From: Lepiota brunneoincarnata
Taxonomy: Eukaryota; Basidiomycota; Agaricomycetes; Agaricales; Agaricaceae
DNA length: 64,000 nt
Assembly (NCBI GenBank): GCA_023014365.1
Contig: JAEBUN010000002.1
Location: forward strand, 1,984,001-2,048,000
Direction of reading: 5' to 3'
A program made the translations under genes and the position numbers. Under the pieces are notes generated by a model. That model worked only from the letters and a program-made list of their open reading frames with translations, was not told the origin of the DNA and ran no database searches. Shown in pieces: positions 21,401 to 34,313 of this stretch (position 1 is the first letter of the stretch; the number at the start of each line of letters is the position of its first letter).

Positions 21401-24400
21401 TTTTCTCCGGCCAGGGCAGCCAGTATCTTGGTATGGGCAAGACCTTGTATGAGACTTCTAAACTGTTCAAGAGACACATCGATGAGTGCCACAACTTCTT
21501 GGTTGCCTCTGGCTTCCCTGGAGTTACACAAATACTCTTAGCCGGACAGGAGGGTAGTGGTTTGGCCACCCTTGAGGAGTTCGAGGCTTACCAGGCGTCT
21601 ATCTTCTCCTTGGAGTATGCCCTTGCTAAGTTGTGGATATCCTGGGGCCTGACTCCGGCAGCCGTTGTAGGCCACAGGTCAGTATTTTGCTCGCACATAG
21701 TCGATACTATGCTAACTGTCTTTGCCTAGTCTCGGGGAATATGCCGCTCTCGTCATCTCGGGTGTCATTTCGCTCAAAGGTGCCCTGACGATAATTGCCA
21801 ACAGGGTTCGCGTTATGGTCCAGAAATGTGCCATAGAAACAACTGGCATGATCGCCGTCAATGCATCCCAGGAAGTTGTGACCGAGGCTATTAATTCTTC
21901 ATCCGACTTCTTGGGCTTGACCATTGCATGCTACAACAGCCCAACCGACTGCGTGGTCTCTGGTCCCATCCCCCAAACCAAGGCACTCAAGACTTACCTT
22001 GATGCGGAGGTTCACTGTAAGAACGTCCTCCTTTCTGTACCGTTTGGTTACCATAGTTCTGCCATGGAACCACTCTTGGAGGATCTGACGTCAATCGCAA
22101 GACAAGTCACGATCAATGCCCCTACCATTCCCATTATTTCGAACGTGTTCGGAGATGTCGTAGCAGCTGGTGACGACTCCGTCTTCAATGCCGAGTACTT
22201 CGCGAGGCACTGTGCTGAACCGGTTCAATTCGATAAAGGCATTCGTGCGCTGGTCTCCAAACCCGAGTTCAGCAAAGTCGATGCCTGGCTTGAGATCGGC
22301 CCTCATACCACTTCCTTGCCTATGTTGAAGGCCAGCGCTTCCTTGGCAAAGGATACGCTCCTTTTGGGCTCCCTTAAGAAACAACAGCCCGCTTGGTCGA
22401 TGTTGGCTGCCAGCGCTGCACAACTCTACCTTACCGGCATCTCCTTGAAGTGGCGTGACGTTTTCAGCCATGTTGATGTTACTTGTGTAGATCTCCCCTC
22501 CTATCCCTTCGCGCGCTCCACATTCTGGGTTCCCTTCAAGGAAGCTGAGGCTTTCGCGGCTCCGCCTGCCCCTGTTTTACGGGCTGCTCCCACCCCTACC
22601 AACCTCATCCATGAATTCAAGATGCTGAATGCATGGGTGCAGTATCCTTCGAAGGTCAACGGGAACGTTGCCATCTTTGAGACTCCTATTGGCGATCTGG
22701 CTGGCTCTATTCGCGGGCACGCCGTCGGTGGTATGCCCCTATGCCCTGCATCCGTTTACCTCGAGCAAGTTCTCGCCGGTATCGAGCTCGCCAAGCGCCA
22801 CATCGGTCTCAGACTCGATGGAAGTCACCCCGTCCTCCGCAAGATCGAGTTCGCCAAGCCTTTGGTCTATGATGAATCCGTTTCCCGCACCGTCACCACC
22901 AGTGTGTCATTGAACGATGATCACGGTGTTTTCAGCGTTAGCTCTCGCGTTGGCAACTCTGGGGAGTCCGTCCACGTTCACGGGGAGTACCGCTTCCAAG
23001 CCATATCCGAGACCTCCAACAAATTCAACAGAGTGTTCCCGGTCATCTCTCGCCAGATCAATGCTGTCTGCGAGCCCAAGGGTGGAGAGCTTCCCGAGGT
23101 GCTCTCGACCAGGACCGCCTATGAGGTCATCTTCCCCCGTGTTGTCGATTACTCCAAAGAGTACCACACTATGCAATCCCTCACGGTTGACCCAAGTGGT
23201 ATGGAAGGTGTTGCGAGTGTCAAGTTACCTGTTGACCATGACAAGGGCACCTATGTTGCTCACCCTGTCTTCATGGACACCCTCCTCCACGTCGCTGGTT
23301 TCGTCGCAAACATGCAAGGTGGTATTAACGACGCATACATTTGTAGTGAAGTCGGGACGGTCAAAGCTATACCCGAGCTCATCGACAACAATGCCTCCTA
23401 CACTGTTTACTGCAACAATTCTTGGGTAGAGAGTGAAGGTGTCACTATTGCCGAGGCCTATGCAGTGCTCGACTCCAACCCTCGCCGCATTGTAGCGCAT
23501 TTGAAGGGCATGCACTTCCGCCGTGTGCGCCTCAACTCGCTGAAGAAGGGTTTGGCTCATGCTGCTGGAAAGGCTCCGCAGGCTGCAACTAAGCCCCGGG
23601 TCCAGATCGCACCCGCTGCCTCAAAGGCCGCCGCCCCCGCTACTGCCCCCACAGCATCCTCGGTTGACGTCAGCGGCGAGATCATCAGGATTGTCGCAGA
23701 GACTTGCGATATCAGCGCCTCTTCCGTTGATGTCAACACTGACTTGGGTTCTCTTGGCGTCGACTCTTTGATGTCGATCGAGATCTTTGGAAAACTGCAG
23801 GCAATCTTCCCAAGCGTTGAGCTTGATGCACACGCGCTCTCTCACTGCCAGAGCGTCAGCGACATTATCCGCGAAGTGTCGAAACAGACAAAGGACCTTC
23901 CTGTCAGTCAAAGTACCCTGGCTGCACCTGCAAGCACCGCCGTCGCCGCCACCCCGGCACCTGCAGCCGCAGGACCCGCTGTAGACGTTATCGGCCTCGT
24001 GAGCAAGATCGTTTCGGACACTTGTGATATCAGCTTGTCTGCGATTGGGCCAGACACTGACTTGGGATCCCTTGGAGTCGATTCCTTGATGTCTATCGAG
24101 ATCTTCGGCAAGCTCGAGGAAGCTTTCCCTTCTGTCACTCTCGATGCCACCGCCCTTTCTCACTGTCGCAGTGTCTCTGACATCGTCAAGCACATCCCCG
24201 TTCCATCTGCGCCAACCCACCCCGCTGATAGCGTTATCTCTACTCCCCGAACCCTTGTACCTGAGGAGAAGCTTGTTGAGCCCGTGCATCTCAATGTTGA
24301 TGGACCCAACGTGAAGCAGCTACTTGCCGGCGTCTTGGACATCAGTGTCAAGGATATCACTGATGATGCTGACTTTGACTCGCTTGGGTTGGACTCGCTG

Positions 24401-24526
24401 ACCTCCATCGAAGCTCTTGGTGCTCTCAAAAGCGAGTTCAATCTCGACCTCCCTGGTGATTTCTTTTCCTCCTACAAGACGGCACGGGCTGTCCAAAGCT
24501 ATCTCACCACCCGCATCAGGGCGTGA
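18455..24526 (+). CDS. Non-reducing polyketide synthase, SAT-KS-AT-PT-ACP-ACP-ACP, no thioesterase
   Basis: Six exons: 18455-19090, 19151-19765, 19820-20150, 20211-20395, 20449-21677, 21730-24526 (1930 residues). Domains: SAT (1-~330) with GFSSG at 137-141, where the usual GxCxG nucleophile Cys is Ser139; ketosynthase from ~383 with DTACSSS (Cys555), [12 protein letters not shown] and [11 protein letters not shown]; acyltransferase with [10 protein letters not shown] (Ser999); product template with GHAVGGMP (His1329) and [10 protein letters not shown] (Asp1515); three carrier domains with phosphopantetheine serines at 1678, 1784 and 1888. The first two carriers share the identical core [18 protein letters not shown]; the third is divergent. 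The protein ends right after ACP3, so release needs a separate hydrolase or spontaneous chemistry. It should make an aromatic polyketide from acyl and malonyl units. Neighbours are PYM and GPN3, so there is no visible gene cluster. Confidence 0.97.
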
Positions 24527-24732
24527 GTTGTTTAGATCGGCAGGTTGGTTCATAAAGTCCCTTATTATATCATTATATCATAGACTGCATCGATACCTAC
24601 AACTCATTCAAGGACTGCTTTTGGGCATAGAGCTTAATTAGTGAACGAAAACGTACATTAGATTACATAACAATGATAGATCGATGGTATTACTAATCCA
24701 TCATACTCTTCAACTTCACCTCAACTTGAAAC

Positions 24733-26066
24733 ATGCGCTATGCAGTCCTGGTCACAGGCCCAGCAGGGGCCGGAAAATCTACTTTTTGTGCCTCCTTTAT
24801 GACGCACCTCCAAATCGCTAAACGCAGGGGACATCTTATAAATCTTGACCCTGCCGCGGCGCCTGCGAGCTTCGAGTATGAACCCGTTATCGACATTAAA
24901 GAACTTATCAGCTTGGAGGATGTGATGGGTGAACTGCGGTATGGACCAAATGGAGGCCTTATCTATTGCTTTGAGTGAGTAAGTGCGCGAAAGTGGCCAG
25001 TAGGTCTGGCTCGGACTGATGTGTTGCTTTTTACATATATAGGTATTTGCTGGATAACATGGACTGGCTAGAGGAAGAGTTAGGGTCCTATGACGATGAT
25101 TATCTTATTATCGACTGCCCAGGTATTTGTCTTTTTGTGGTGGCCCTGTGATATTGAAGAGGATCTCATGCATGCCATATAGGTCAGATTGAGCTCTACA
25201 CACATCATCCTTTCCTACCCACACTGGTCCAGAACCTTCAGAGGCTGGGAATACGGACAAGTGCTGTTTACTTGATAGAGTCACAGTTTATGGAAGACAA
25301 ATACAAATTCTTCAGGTGCGCGTTGGCTTGTGTTTTTTTTCAAAGGTAACAGCAAATTGAAAACAGGGGGTCATCACAGCGGCGTACTGTCAGCCATGTC
25401 AGCCATGGTCAATCTGGAGATACCATGGATCAACATCATGTCAAAGATGGACCTGGTGTCATCGAATCCGGAATGATAAGTCGGGAGGAGCTAGGAATGG
25501 CCTACGAAAGAGGAAGAACATCGCCAGGTGAGTGACCATATGACCATATATTTTTGGGTGCTTCATTTTAGTTTGGAACCGCCTGGCTCCGAACGAATGT
25601 AATTAGAACGTTAGCTGATCCCCCTTTGGTGAATAGGTTTCTAGACCCTGACCCTTTGCTGCTCGTGAATGAGCCTGGCCGTGAAGGGAATGTCATCAAT
25701 CCCCGGTTTCACGCTCTCAACCAAGCCATTGTGCAGCTCGTACGTCTCCTCGGTCCAGGCAATGGAGCTTGGGTGCTGATGAGGTTATGAATAGATCGAA
25801 GACCATCCCCTAGTCTCGTTCTTGCCCCTAGACTTGACGAGCCCAGATTCTTTGGAGACTGTGATCAGCCACATTGATTATACGATGCAGTACGGGGAGG
25901 ATGAAGAGCCTAAGGAGGTAAGTGTTAGCTTCTATTCAGGCGCAGCCTCGTCATGGGACTCGAATGAGTGGTTTGCGCGCTTTCGAAAGCTGTAGAGCTC
26001 CATCACTTAAACTTTGTTTTGCAGCCGCATGATTTAGACGATGGGGACTTTCCAGATTTAGAGTAG
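24733..26066 (+). CDS. GPN3: GPN-loop GTPase 3, with apparent frameshift
   Basis: GPN3 is a GTPase that with GPN1 brings RNA polymerase II into the nucleus. Exons begin 24733-24974, 25043-25122, 25183-25315, 25380 onward, 25637 onward, with stop at 26066. Seen: Walker [10 protein letters not shown] (residues 9-17), NLDPAAAP, the GPN loop in [25 protein letters not shown] guanine-specificity motif, and [13 protein letters not shown]. After [11 protein letters not shown] the frame hits TGA at 25474-25476, while the next conserved part ([17 protein letters not shown]) is one frame over. Either one base is extra near 25474, or a very short 37-nt intron with a weak GTCATC donor is spliced here. 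All other motifs are intact, so a sequence error or a recent mutation is likelier than an old pseudogene. Confidence 0.88.
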
Positions 26067-26289
26067 TTTGTGATTACTACTAATACTCCTCTGCGACCGG
26101 AAGCGATCCTGGCTTTGAAAAGTATTGCAGACCTCTGAGCCTAAATCTACGAAAACCTCGTCTTGATACATCTGCTACGGAAACATGAAGGAATGGATTA
26201 CGGCATTGCAATCGGGCGGGTGGGTATGGAGTGGAGTCAAAGAAGGCAGTGTTTGGTCACTTGCAAGTAACAATGTAACATTGTCTTCA

Positions 26290-26296
26290 TATAAAA
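26290..26296 (+). promoter_or_regulatory. TATA box of the His-rich protein gene
   Basis: TATAAAA sits 63 bp before the ATG at 26353, in a short AT-rich segment followed by a C-rich leader. Confidence 0.45.
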
Positions 26297-26352
26297 TATC
26301 ACATCCTTTCTCCATCCACGCTCCAAACCTCCCCTCCCTGCCCCCCTAAGAA

Positions 26353-26839
26353 ATGAGCTATTACCAAGGCTCCGCATACGGACAAACCCCTGTTGTCTAC
26401 GCAGGGTCGCACCACAGACACCACTCGGGTGGCGACTACTACGCGCCGCCCGTAACATATGCAACGACGCACAGTAGCCAGCGCCATGGAAGACACCATA
26501 GCGTGCCTGCAGTTGTCGTGGTATGCGCTCACTTCTCACCTTCTTTTTGCGAACGACACCTCATTATTTTCTGCTATACACGTAAAGCAACCCAGCTATA
26601 GCCATAGCAGCGGCCACCATCACCACGGCCACCACGACCGTCACCACCATCATGGTAGTCATCATTCGTTCGGGGATCGACTGAGGCACTTCTTTGGCCT
26701 CGCCCCTTCGAGCAACTATCGATACAAGTCTCGGGGAAGTTCGTGGGGGTTTATGGGTTACTCACGCCGCCCCCGCTACGTCGACGCGCGCAGCGGTGCT
26801 GAAGTCGATCGACACGGCCGACCAGTGTACCGCGTCTAA
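26353..26839 (+). CDS. Small His-rich protein of unknown function
   Basis: Two exons, 26353-26520 and 26588-26839, give 139 residues; this intron (GTATGC...GTAAAG) is the only one that keeps the frame. The N-terminal half is rich in Tyr, His and Ser (HHRHHSGGDYYAPP), the middle is a His run (HHHHGHHDRHHHHGSHHS), and the C-terminal 60 residues are folded-looking: FGDRLRHFFGLAP, then Arg/Gly/Tyr-rich sequence and a final VDARSGAEVDRHGRPVYRV. Histidine runs suggest metal binding or pH-dependent behaviour, but no known family is recognised. Architecture resembles the larger His-rich gene at 41454, whose last part also has a D-HG-x-x-(I/V)P/Y motif. Probably expressed: it has a TATA box and a good start context. 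Confidence 0.65.
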
Positions 26840-27762
26840 CTAACCACATGATTATGACCAGTCTATAATGACAATGCGCATACGGACGGAAATACTAGAA
26901 TGATAAAGAATTCCTTTCCTTACCCCCCTGATTAGTACCCTTCGTATTTTATCTGCAGTACATCGAAAGTCGCTGTAATTTATCAGAGTCCATGAAGTTG
27001 TACAATGTAATGATCAAGTTAGTAGTATAATAAGAGTAACAAGTTTCCAAGTGCAGTGGCAACGAGGACCAAACTACTCAAAGGAGAATATCCGTCCCCA
27101 CATTCGGAGAAGCCGCTGCTTTAGACATTTGATCCATTTGTGTCACGTGATCACAATTCCATGCGGCGAAGCCAAATTTGCGCATAGTCCTCTTCTCTCG
27201 GACCTTCCTGTATCTTAGCGCCTGCTTCGAGCATCCGCGGCGACGCTCCACCAAGTATAATGCTTTCCTCTACATAGATACTACAGAATGTAATTTTCTC
27301 AACTTCAAGGTTTGCAAGCAATCGGACTCTTCTATGTACCCTCGTTTAGCTGGATGTACACAGTAGACATTTCACCATGGATATGATGGGGCGATATTTC
27401 CAGCATAAATTTGCCTAGATTGCCGTGTAAAGTATATGAAGACACGAAGACATACATGCTTGGATGTTGCTTAAATGCGATGGCCTGCGGAGACTGGAAT
27501 GGCCATAGTCAATCGGATAGCCTCTGTGCAGATTCGAAAGCCCGAGTCGAAAGCGAATCCTTCTGACCATGCGCAGACCCTTGACTAATACTTCTGTGGC
27601 ATCCAATGGCCAACAAGGTGTTTCGCTACGTCTGCTTCGATCGACTCCATGACGGAACCTGTTGATTTCCAATGCGTTGGTCCGTCTGCACAAGCCGTGT
27701 ATCCAAGCAATAAATTGCGACCTTCGTTGAAGAGTAGCGGCGGAGCTGTCAACGAATCCCCT
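26840..27762. other. Intergenic stretch, nothing recognised
   Basis: About 0.9 kb, AT-rich near 26860-27060, between convergent genes. Only short unconvincing frames were seen and no RNA gene or repeat was recognised. Confidence 0.35.
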
Positions 27763-29976
27763 TCATCGCTTGGCAAAGTCGTTCGGATCCTGCTCATAGG
27801 AGGACATGCCAGTGGTCACCTCATACGAGACCGGGTCGGGGTCGTGGTATTGTTCGGACCAGTTGTCAAAAGGCGTCCGAGCTGGTGATTGCCCAATGCT
27901 ATCAGTATTGCATGACCCGGGGCCAGCTTGTTCTGCGAGCAAATCGCCATTATTTTCAGGCACGCCTGCGCGAGTTTGAATGTCGTGGAAAGCATTTCCC
28001 CTTGGTGATCTCCAAACTCCAGGATAGTCACAGTTGTTATTCCACTCCATGTGAATCTCCTCCACGGGAAATAAAATTCTATCTTGGGTTGGGTCCCCAG
28101 GATAAGCCGGAACTGGTCCCAGTACTTCTGTGAAGAGCCAGGTCTCATTCCCATCTTGCCCGGAGGTGTTGTCCGGGATATCCTGATCACCAAAGAGCCA
28201 GTCTGTGTCGTTGCCATGCCACCACGCCAAGTGGACGGCACCTTTGCCTAGTGAAGATGTGAGTTCAAGTCGCGATCCGTCATGCTCGGAGTTGCGCAGT
28301 GGTAGCCCAGCCTCGGTGTGTGGCCGCAGTTCCGGGGCGTCTTTGTTATTCCAATTATGGGGTGCAATCGCGGTAGCTCCTGACGGCTGAGCGGTTCCAG
28401 GCTCCTTATCAGATTCCGCACAAGAAGGCGAGGGCGCCCCGAAATACTTAGATCTCATGAAAATCTGGCCTGGTCCCGGGATAGTATTAGGGCGACCAGC
28501 GACGATCAGCTGGGAAGGGGATTCTGAGGGCCTGACGGACGAGATAGCGGAGGGCGAGCCGGCCCCAGCGACCCGGTCGGGAGGGTCTGTACAGGCGCCT
28601 GGATTAGCTGGCTGCTTATCCGAGGGTCTCTCTTGTGAGACCACTTTGGTTTGTACAGGACTGTGAATGATCCGTTTCTGGCAAGTTACATTTAAGAGAA
28701 TGGTACTCGGTTTGCATCCGGGATCGAGTGAGGATGAGTCTGATGGCAGTAAATCGCCGTCCCTTTCGATGTCCCATACCATTGATCGTGTTTCGCCTGG
28801 CGATTGTTGGGACACCCTTGGTTTCGGCGGCGACAGTTTTGCAACGCTCTTCGTCGCCGGAATAACGACCTCAGTGTCGGGTCGTGATGCACTGCCGCGA
28901 CTGCGGGGTCCGAGTAGCTCCACCGAGAGTGGAGACTGGTTCTGATCATCAGCACGTTCGGATGAGGCCTCAGAAGACTGGGACGCAGGGAAGCTATGCG
29001 TACTACCAATACTCTTCAATCCGGCCGCTGCGGACTTTAAAAATCGTTCCTCAGAGAAGACCTGATTCACTCCAGGCCCTACACTGATATTTGAGCACGA
29101 CTCTATGCAAGGAGGAATCCAATACCTTTGTTCGTCGATTTGCGTACTCGAGTTGGTGCGGATGCTTTTCCCTTCCAAAATACACCAGGCCGAATGGGTG
29201 GGTCAATCTTGCAGGATCAGTTAACATTGGTATCATGGCCGCGATTCCCTTGCTTACTGTGAGTCTGTGCTTCCCTACATTTGTTGCAGTGAAACCATGC
29301 ATAAGAGCGAGTCCCGCGGGTAACTTTGTCTTGTTGGATTTCGACTTCGAAGAAGACTGGCCTCCGCCATCTTTATGCCCGCCTACCCTTCTTGGCAAGA
29401 GGTTTTCCAAGTTGCATGATTTCACGCTTGGCCCTCTTTCTGTCGCGCCTCTCCTGCAGCCCTACCAGGTGCTTGGGGTCAGAAAGAGACTGCGATAATG
29501 CGGGAGCAATGAAACTGACGATTTTCTTCATCTGACTGAATAGCTTGGGCTCGTTTTGAAATACCTTTGCGCTTTCGAGGCTCTTTTGGTAACGAGGCAC
29601 ATGTGAGTTTTCCCTGTGTACCCAACTTTGACTGGCTGGCCTGTTTTGGCTGAGGATGATGTTGCTCAACATTCGTTATACCCGGTTTCTGTGTTTGAGG
29701 ATCTGTGTTTGGATTCTGAACGCGCGGTGCACGTGGTTTGAGTACCGGAGTGGCGAATCCAATATCTTGAGTAGGACATGGAGTCTGTTGGGTAACATCG
29801 GCTGCTGCCACCTCACTGTTACTCCACGAGGTCATATATGCATGCCCTTCCGTTGCGTGGACCTTTGAAAAGGCGGCTTGGCTTTTCACATATTTAAGCA
29901 CTGAGCGATGAGTTTCAAGCTTCGGCAACGCGGAAACGTATTGATTGTAAAGATCGGCGCGGAAGCTGGTGCCCAT
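27763..29976 (-). CDS. Unrecognised, largely disordered protein
   Basis: A multi-exon gene on the minus strand starting MGTSFRADLYNQYVSALPKLETH at 29976. The first exon runs to about 29580 and is Gln/Pro/Lys-rich, followed by a basic helix (LQERRDRKRAKREIM) near 29440, then a segment with LPAGLALMHGFTATNVGKHRLT and, after an intron, FWKGKASAPTRV near 29150. The last exon (to 27763) is some 450 residues of Ser/Pro/Asp-rich sequence without a fold, beginning near NQVFSEERFL. The short conserved-looking blocks (MHGFTATNVGKHRLTV, KGKAS) give me a faint impression of a family shared by agaricomycetes, but I cannot name it. Exon boundaries between 29050 and 29600 are uncertain. Lies downstream of the thiolase on the same strand. 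Confidence 0.55.
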
Positions 29977-30209
29977 CTTTACAGAGAGGGTGGGGGTGGA
30001 GGCTCAGATAAAGGAGGGATGGATAGGGCCGTACGTCATTCCAGCTGTCAGGCCTTCGCGGCTTAGTAACACAAGTCGGGGGTCAAGTCAAGTGCAATTG
30101 AATGAGGCATCATACACAAACATCCAAGATATCAACGCTTGTGTATTATCCGAGACTGAAAACATCATATAAGAGAGCCAGATAGCAGGCCCTATGCCAA
30201 ACACACATT

Positions 30210-31745
<1,536 letters not shown>

Positions 31746-32040
31746 GGCTTTATAGGGTGATCTGACTTTCGGGTATTCGCGACCCAATCGATGATCGTAC
31801 AACAAAGAGAGATCAGTGTTACGGAGGACCGCCAAAGCTGAAAATGGAAGCCGATAAGCGAGCCTAGAAGGTCGGCGAGGCGATGAACCGCGCTGTTGTC
31901 GGAGAGGATGAAACGAGAGGGTGAGAGAGATTTTATACTAAGAAAGATGATCCGGCAATGTCTGAGTGGGATTTTCCCGACCCCGGTTTACTCACAGCCG
32001 ATCCTCTCGAGGCGCATACTTCCACGGCGATTCGCGCAAT

Positions 32041-32787
32041 TCATAGATTTATAATGCTACACACTACCATGAACCATAGCTCCAACCACCGAGTCAACTT
32101 CGTTTCTTCGTCCCAGTCATGTCCTTTGGCCTCATCCAAGAGCTCTTTGACGGCTGCGGTCGTTTCACAAGGGTGAAAGTACCAGCAGGGCGCACCCAGA
32201 GTGGGATGGTCGCCGTAGGATAGCAAAGGAAATGATGATGCAGGGAGAGAAAGTGCATACGAAGATGCCTCCACTCCCTCGCATGTACCCGTCTTGAACA
32301 ATGATGTCTTCACAACATCCGACAATGGGAGTGGTGTTCCACCTGTGCCCAATGAGAAAACCATCGGTCGTATCCCCACACGAACTCACTCAAAGTGCAT
32401 ATCGTGAAATAGAAAGCCGGAACCCTGAAGGTTGCAGAGAAGACAACATGTTGTTGGCACGTCAAGAGCTCGTCTGACTCTTTTTCGGTAGAAACTACGC
32501 TTGGGTCAGATTCTTCAACCGGGAAGTGATCCACGAGCTCTTCAGAGTCATATGCAGAAACAGTGGGGGCTCGGCAAAACACACGGAACTGTTCGGGACA
32601 TGTACCCAAAGTTGGGATATGTCTGTAGCGGTACTCAGAGACAACACGAAAGATCTGGCTTCAGGTCGCATACAGTATGTTCGTACCAGGTCCATCCCCT
32701 GCAAGGGCTCAACGCTACGTCTGTCGAGCCAGCGTACTTTGCAATGAGGGCCTTGCACGCAGAATCGAATTGAGATCTTGTCAGCAT
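32041..32787 (-). CDS. ATG10: Autophagy E2-like enzyme Atg10
   Basis: Start 32787 (MLTRSQFDSACKALIAKYAG), stop 32041, with at least three introns. Atg10 is the E2-like enzyme that transfers the ubiquitin-like protein Atg12 to Atg5. Evidence: N-terminal helix followed by RGWTWYEHT, then QHVVFSATFRVPAFYFTI, LPLSDVVKTSLF, FPLLSYGDHPTLGAPCWYFHPCET with the active-site Cys in HPCET, and WLELWFMVVCSIINL at the end. All are family-typical for fungal Atg10, length near 190-200 residues. The exon with SEELVDHFPVEES is acidic and unstructured as in relatives. The gene is divergent from the eS1 ribosomal protein gene; start codons are 222 bp apart, so the two share an upstream region. Confidence 0.88.
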
Positions 32788-33009
32788 GCTGACAATAAGT
32801 ATGTAGATGTGACGTCAGGCCATCACAACAACTGGGTAACGCTGTGGGAAGTAACATTACAGTTGCAAAAATAAGGTTTGCGCCACCTACTGGCAGTAGC
32901 GGACAACAAGACCAAAGGTAAGCAGCCTCTGCAATCCCAAAACTAAGCCCGTCCAAGTGTCGGCTCTTCGTCTGCTTATTTCCATCGCGGACGCTTACAA
33001 CAGGCAATC

Positions 33010-33995
33010 ATGGCTGTAGGAAAGGTGAGTTACACATCGGTTCTTGCTAGTTCCCCATTAACTATATGACCTGCTGTAGAACAAGCGGCTTTCGAAGGGT
33101 AAGAAGGGTCTCAAGAAGAAGGTCGTCGACCCCTTCACTCGCAAAGGTTGATTACTTGTGGACTGAACCATTGGTGTACCCACTCATTATATTCGCAGAC
33201 TGGTACGATATCAAGGCACCTTCGATCTTTGAGATCCGAAATATTGGCAAGACCCTCGTCAACCGATCAGTTGGTTTGAGTATGTAGTCGAGAACCGGGT
33301 TGACGAGAATTCCTACTCACTTCACCTTTGATAGAGAATGCCAATGACTCCCTCCGTGGCCGTATCGTTGAAGTCTCGCTGGCCGACCTTAACAAAGACG
33401 AAGAACAGTCCTTCCGCAAGATCAAACTGCGTATCGACGAAATTCAGGGCAAGAATTGCCTTACCAACTTCCACGGCATGGACTTCACCTCTGACAAGCT
33501 GCGCTCCCTCGTCCGCAAGTGGCAAACACTTATCGAAGCCCACGTGGACGTCAAAACCACCGATGGCTACCTCCTCCGCCTCTTTGCCATCGGCTTCACC
33601 AAGCGCCGCCCTACACAAGTGAGAAAGACTACATATGCACAGTCGAGTCAGGTACGGGAGATCAGGAAGAAGATGTTCGAGATCATCACTCGTGAAGCAA
33701 CAAGTTGTGATTTGAAGGAGTTGGTTCAGAAGTTCGTGCCCGAGGCTATTGGCCGAGAAATCGAGAAAGCATCGAGAAGCATCTACCCTTTGCAGAATGT
33801 GTATATCCGCAAGGCCAAAATTTTGAAGTCGCCCAAGTTTGATGTTTCGAAACTCCTCGAACTCCACGGCGAGACAACTGATGTGCGCTCAATATTTCCT
33901 TTGGTTTTCTCTTGTCGTTCTAACATAAGAATCAGGAGACTGGTACACGGGTTGCAAAGGAATTCAAGGAACCTGCACCCCTCGAGTCGGTCTGA
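33010..33995 (+). CDS. RPS1: 40S ribosomal protein eS1
   Basis: Five exons, 33010-33024, 33080-33146, 33199-33279, 33335-33882, 33936-33995, give 256 residues, the normal eS1 length. eS1 lies near the mRNA exit of the 40S subunit. The sequence reads [43 protein letters not shown], then [59 protein letters not shown] and [20 protein letters not shown]. The 15-nt first exon containing only the start region is a common ribosomal-protein arrangement. Introns are 52-56 nt and could host snoRNAs, but no C/D box pair was confirmed by eye. Divergent from ATG10. Confidence 0.97.
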
Positions 33996-34313
33996 ACATT
34001 TCTAGTAGTTGATCCCACACCCGTGACGGCTATGATCTGTCGATATGCGCCAAGGGTGCCGTTGTCAATATACGCGTCATACTTTCAACTTCATTAGCTT
34101 CACGCACGTACACATCAATGATTAGACGAATAAGGGTCATGAGTACGATAGCAGCCCCCAATCCATTCCGTCGTACGAGCAATTTGAGAGTTATACTTGT
34201 GTTCTGGTCGTTGGGCCACCGGCATCTCTATAATTATTTTATTATATATTTTACTGATTGCAGAACCCCTGGCTGACAACTTGGATCGGCGATCGACCTC
34301 CTCCAGACTTGTC
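33996..34313. other. Intergenic stretch, nothing recognised
   Basis: About 320 bp between the eS1 and APT1 genes, AT-rich near 34220-34260 (TTATTTTATTATATATTTTA). It should hold the eS1 3' end and the APT1 promoter; no other element was seen. Confidence 0.35.

Noticed and set aside
23621..24289. 222-codon frame antisense to the ACP repeats
   Set aside because: Mirror of the carrier-domain coding sequence; Cys/Gly-rich composition is an artefact of the complementary strand.
29091..29498. Plus-strand 135-codon frame
   Set aside because: Antisense to the better-supported minus-strand gene with conserved-looking blocks; no features of its own.
33025..33935. Possible snoRNAs in the introns of the eS1 gene
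   Set aside because: Introns are only 52-56 nt and no convincing C/D or H/ACA box pair was seen.
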